DNA from: Deltaproteobacteria bacterium
GTDB taxonomy: Bacteria > Desulfobacterota > DSM-4660 > Desulfatiglandales > Desulfatiglandaceae
NCBI GenBank assembly: GCA_018644785.1
Contig: JABGPV010000088.1
Span: 1-17,402, forward strand
Direction: 5' to 3'
DNA: 17,402 nt
Positions 15,778-17,402 of this stretch are shown in pieces. Below the pieces are notes generated by a model, which worked only from the letters and a program-made list of their open reading frames with translations, was not told the DNA's origin and searched no databases. The translations under genes and the position numbers were made by a program. Each line of letters starts with the position of its first letter. Position 1 is the stretch's first letter.

Positions 15778-15884
15778 GTGTTTTAAAAAATAAGTTGTCA
15801 AATTTGATCTTAAACCAAAAGCGAATTTACGCATCCGGAGGCATAAAAAAGGGTAATCCCCATTTTCTAAACTTAAACCTAATG

Positions 15885-15965
15885 AATGGCAAAACCGTTA
15901 AAAGACGGTGACGCAAAACCACGGGTCTAAAGCCGAAAGGCCATGACAGCCGGGTTGCCGAAAGT
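15885..15965 (+). promoter_or_regulatory. GEMM-I riboswitch (cyclic di-GMP class I type)
   Basis: The core follows the GEMM-I pattern: GGCAAA (15888-15893), a 16-base hairpin (ACCGTT-AAAA-GACGGT), the invariant GACGCAAA, an ACC-ACGGG-TCTAA segment, a GCC-GAAA-GGC hairpin, ATGACAGCC, and the closing GGGTTGCCG (15952-15960). Two places differ from the usual form. The docking tetraloop is AAAA, not GAAA. GCAAAACC replaces GCAAAGCC, but it turns a G-U into an A-U pair with the downstream GGT, so pairing is kept. The base aligned with the ligand-specificity position (G in cyclic di-GMP binders, A in the cGAMP-selective variants) reads G here. It lies between a sigma-54 promoter and an intrinsic terminator, in front of hydrogenase genes. 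Confidence 0.88.
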
Positions 15966-15974
15966 GTGTCTTAT

Positions 15975-16013
15975 AAAGACCTTTTGGCATCCACGCCAAA
16001 AGGTCTTTTTTTT
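15975..16013 (+). terminator. riboswitch-controlled intrinsic terminator
   Basis: A perfect 14-bp stem (15975-15988 with 15995-16008) closes a 6-base loop, and a U-rich run follows to 16013. An alternative helix can form: GCCGAAAG at the aptamer's 3' end (15957-15964, with T15956 adding one pair) is complementary to 15981-15988, the terminator's left arm, with one G-U pair. It uses the aptamer's closing strand (15955-15959), so a ligand-bound aptamer should block the antiterminator and favour termination. The predicted logic is an OFF switch for the hydrogenase genes. Confidence 0.85.
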
Positions 16014-16150
16014 GCAGCACTGGGCCCCCGGACCCTGATTCTTAAATAGGCTAAAAAAACGGATGGGTGCCCGATAACGTGCCTGGAAATTTTGAAAACG
16101 ATTTTTGAACAAGAACAGTTACTTTAGCAGAAGGACGAAAGGAGGGTATC

Positions 16151-17218
16151 ATGAAGGATGTCAGCAGGCGTGATTTTATGAAGTATTGTATCGGTTCGGC
16201 AGCGGTCCTGGGTTTGAACCTGTCGGTTCTCGGGAAGCTGGAAAAGGCATTGGCGGCCGGGGGTGGCCCCCCCATCATCTGGCTAAATGGCGCCAACTGC
16301 ACCGGCTGCACCGTCTCCCTGGCCAACCTGTTCAGCAACAGCAAAGGAACCACCAACGTGGCCGATCTTCTTCTCAACACCATTGATTTGGCCTTTCACC
16401 CCAACCTGATGGGAGCAGCAGGGGATCTGGCGGTGGCGGAGTTAAGGAGTGCCAGTACCAGAGAAGGTGGATTTGTCCTGGCCGTGGACGGCGGTATTCC
16501 CACCGCCTTCGGTGGGCGAACCTGCATGCTCTGGACGGAAGGAGGGCGGGAAGTTACCGCTATGGAAGCAATACAAGACCTGGCACCCAAAGCGGCGGCG
16601 GTCCTTGCAATCGGAACCTGCGCCAGTTTTGGCGGGATACCGGCGGGAGACCCCAACCCCACAGGGATACAAAGCGTCGGCCAAATCGCCGGCGTGTCCA
16701 CCATCAACATTCCGGGGTGCCCAAGCCATCCGGACTGGGTGGTGGGGACCATCGCCCAGCTATTGGCCGGGGAGTCCCCCAGTCTGGATTCAGATGGAAG
16801 ACCGAAAGCTTTTTTTAACAGAAAAATCCATGATCGATGCCCCCGAAAAGAGGAAGACGAAGCGAAAACCTTCGGTATTGACGGCCGGTGTCTGGAAGAA
16901 CTGGGGTGCAAAGGACCGGAAACCAAGGCGGACTGTTACAGCCGATACTGGAACAGTGGCACCAACTGGTGCATCGGAGCCAATGCCATCTGCATCGGGT
17001 GCACGGAAAAGGGATTTCCCGATAAATTTTCCCCTTTTTATGACGGGGAAGGTCACAATAATGAAGATGAAGACAAGGAAGATCGGGAAGATCGGGAAGA
17101 TCGGGAAGATCAGGAAGACCGGGAAGATCAGGACAAAAAAGATAAAGATAAGAAAGATAAAGATAAGAAAGACAAAGATAAGAAAGACAAAGATGAGAAA
17201 GAAGACGATGATGACTAG
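16151..17218 (+). CDS. [NiFe] hydrogenase small subunit, Tat-exported, with charged repeat tail
   Basis: This 355-residue subunit carries the iron-sulfur relay of a periplasmic uptake-type [NiFe] hydrogenase. A Tat signal (SRRDFMK at 5-11, then a hydrophobic stretch to about residue 36) exports the folded heterodimer. Proximal-cluster ligands are Cys50 and Cys53 (NCTGC), Cys157 (GTC) and Cys190 (GCPSHPDW). Distal ligands are His227, Cys230, Cys247 and Cys253, and medial ligands Cys274, Cys281 and Cys284 (NWCIG, ICIGC). Gly52 is the ordinary residue, not the extra cysteine of oxygen-tolerant enzymes. The family core ends at DKFSPFYDG (about 299). Instead of a C-terminal membrane helix there are some 55 charged residues, EDR/EDQ repeats then KKDKD repeats. 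AAAGGAGG precedes the ATG. The large subunit starts 58 bases downstream. Control is by the sigma-54 promoter and riboswitch upstream. Confidence 0.96.
   Translation: MKDVSRRDFMKYCIGSAAVLGLNLSVLGKLEKALAAGGGPPIIWLNGANCTGCTVSLANLFSNSKGTTNVADLLLNTIDLAFHPNLMGAAGDLAVAELRSASTREGGFVLAVDGGIPTAFGGRTCMLWTEGGREVTAMEAIQDLAPKAAAVLAIGTCASFGGIPAGDPNPTGIQSVGQIAGVSTINIPGCPSHPDWVVGTIAQLLAGESPSLDSDGRPKAFFNRKIHDRCPRKEEDEAKTFGIDGRCLEELGCKGPETKADCYSRYWNSGTNWCIGANAICIGCTEKGFPDKFSPFYDGEGHNNEDEDKEDREDREDREDQEDREDQDKKDKDKKDKDKKDKDKKDKDEKEDDDD
17078..17197 (+). repeat. two in-frame tandem repeats coding the hydrogenase tail
   Basis: Six 9-base units, close to GAAGATCGG (17078-17131), encode ED[RQ]. After two codons, four 15-base units, close to AAAGATAAAGATAAG (17138-17197), encode KDKDK or a near copy. 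Unit lengths are multiples of three, so copy-number change keeps the frame. The near-identity of the units points to recent slippage expansion. Confidence 0.9.
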
Positions 17219-17276
17219 GCCCTGGCTACTCGTATGCTGTCGCCTGAACACTTAGTAATATTTAAAGGAGGTTCCA

Positions 17277-17402
17277 ATGGGAGAAACCATCACCATAATG
17301 GATCCGGTAACCCGGATTGAAGGACATATGAAGGTAGAAGTGACCATTGACGAGGTGGGTGGTCAAAAGAGTGTTGTTGACGCCCGCTGCACGGGGACCC
17401 TG
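17277..17402 (+). CDS. [NiFe] hydrogenase large subunit, N-terminus only
   Basis: Forty-two codons are present before the right edge. They begin MGETITIMDPVTRIEGH and run to VDARCTGTL. RIEGH is the conserved N-terminal motif of the catalytic subunit that holds the NiFe(CN)2CO site, and DPVTRIEGH is the usual context. An AAAGGAGG site lies five bases upstream of the ATG. The gene follows the small subunit by 58 bases, the normal order for a periplasmic uptake hydrogenase. The CxxC nickel ligands and the C-terminal maturation site lie outside the window. Confidence 0.95.
   Translation, partial: MGETITIMDPVTRIEGHMKVEVTIDEVGGQKSVVDARCTGTL

Noticed and set aside
16449..17255. 268-codon plus-strand frame overlapping the hydrogenase small subunit
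   Set aside because: It is an alternative reading of a gene whose cluster ligands are all in place in the main frame; its C-terminal Lys/Ile repeats come from the same tandem DNA repeats.
1..17402. CRISPR arrays, tRNA or rRNA genes, insertion sequences and attachment sites
   Set aside because: Reading both strands I saw no regularly spaced repeats, no tRNA-like cloverleaf, no transposase frame and no flanking inverted repeats.

Overview
The window looks like chromosomal DNA from an anaerobic, respiratory delta-proteobacterium (Desulfobacterota, for example a sulfate- or metal-reducing lineage). This is inferred from family content, not from a marker gene. The content is a nine-haem c-type cytochrome, a Tat-exported [NiFe] hydrogenase, a PAS-type sigma-54 activator with a cysteine-rich sensor, a sigma-54 promoter, and a GEMM-I (cyclic di-GMP class) riboswitch.

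From 14.2 kb down to base 1, nine genes lie on the minus strand and read leftward after the regulator. In transcription order they are a small outer-membrane beta-barrel (13146-13970), a nine-haem cytochrome with an N-terminal beta-sandwich (11192-13054), a 1772-residue surface protein with SdrD-like, TIG-like and beta-helix modules (5660-10978), three tandem two-domain cupredoxin/multicopper-oxidase-like proteins A, B and C (4387-5559, 3031-4362, 1911-3008), a conserved exported protein (1411-1902), two NosL-like copper proteins (762-1292, 164-703), and the start of another exported protein cut by the window edge (1-154). All carry an export signal. Together they look like an envelope or cell-surface copper-and-haem redox system. 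There is no NosZ in the window, so the NosL proteins probably load copper into the multicopper proteins.

The most striking observation is that the copper ligands are split among the three tandem oxidase-like proteins. Protein A keeps a full type 1 site and two His-x-His pairs in its first domain but has lost the second-domain ligands. Protein B has lost the first-domain ligands but keeps HPMHFH and HSH in its second domain. Protein C has lost all of them. A and B together make one complete set, which suggests a hetero-oligomeric oxidase with a single active site at a subunit interface.

From 14222 to 16150 lies the regulatory region. A PAS/AAA+/Fis sigma-54 activator is transcribed leftward. 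Divergent to it are a near-consensus sigma-54 promoter (15762-15777), a GEMM-I riboswitch (15885-15965) and an intrinsic terminator (15975-16013). A nine-base-pair antiterminator can be drawn between aptamer and terminator and predicts that ligand switches transcription off. Downstream on the plus strand are a Tat-exported [NiFe] hydrogenase small subunit (16151-17218), ending in an unusual charged repeat tail, and the start of the large subunit (17277 to the window edge). The layout suggests hydrogen metabolism and a surface electron-transfer apparatus placed side by side, with the hydrogenase gated by a second messenger.
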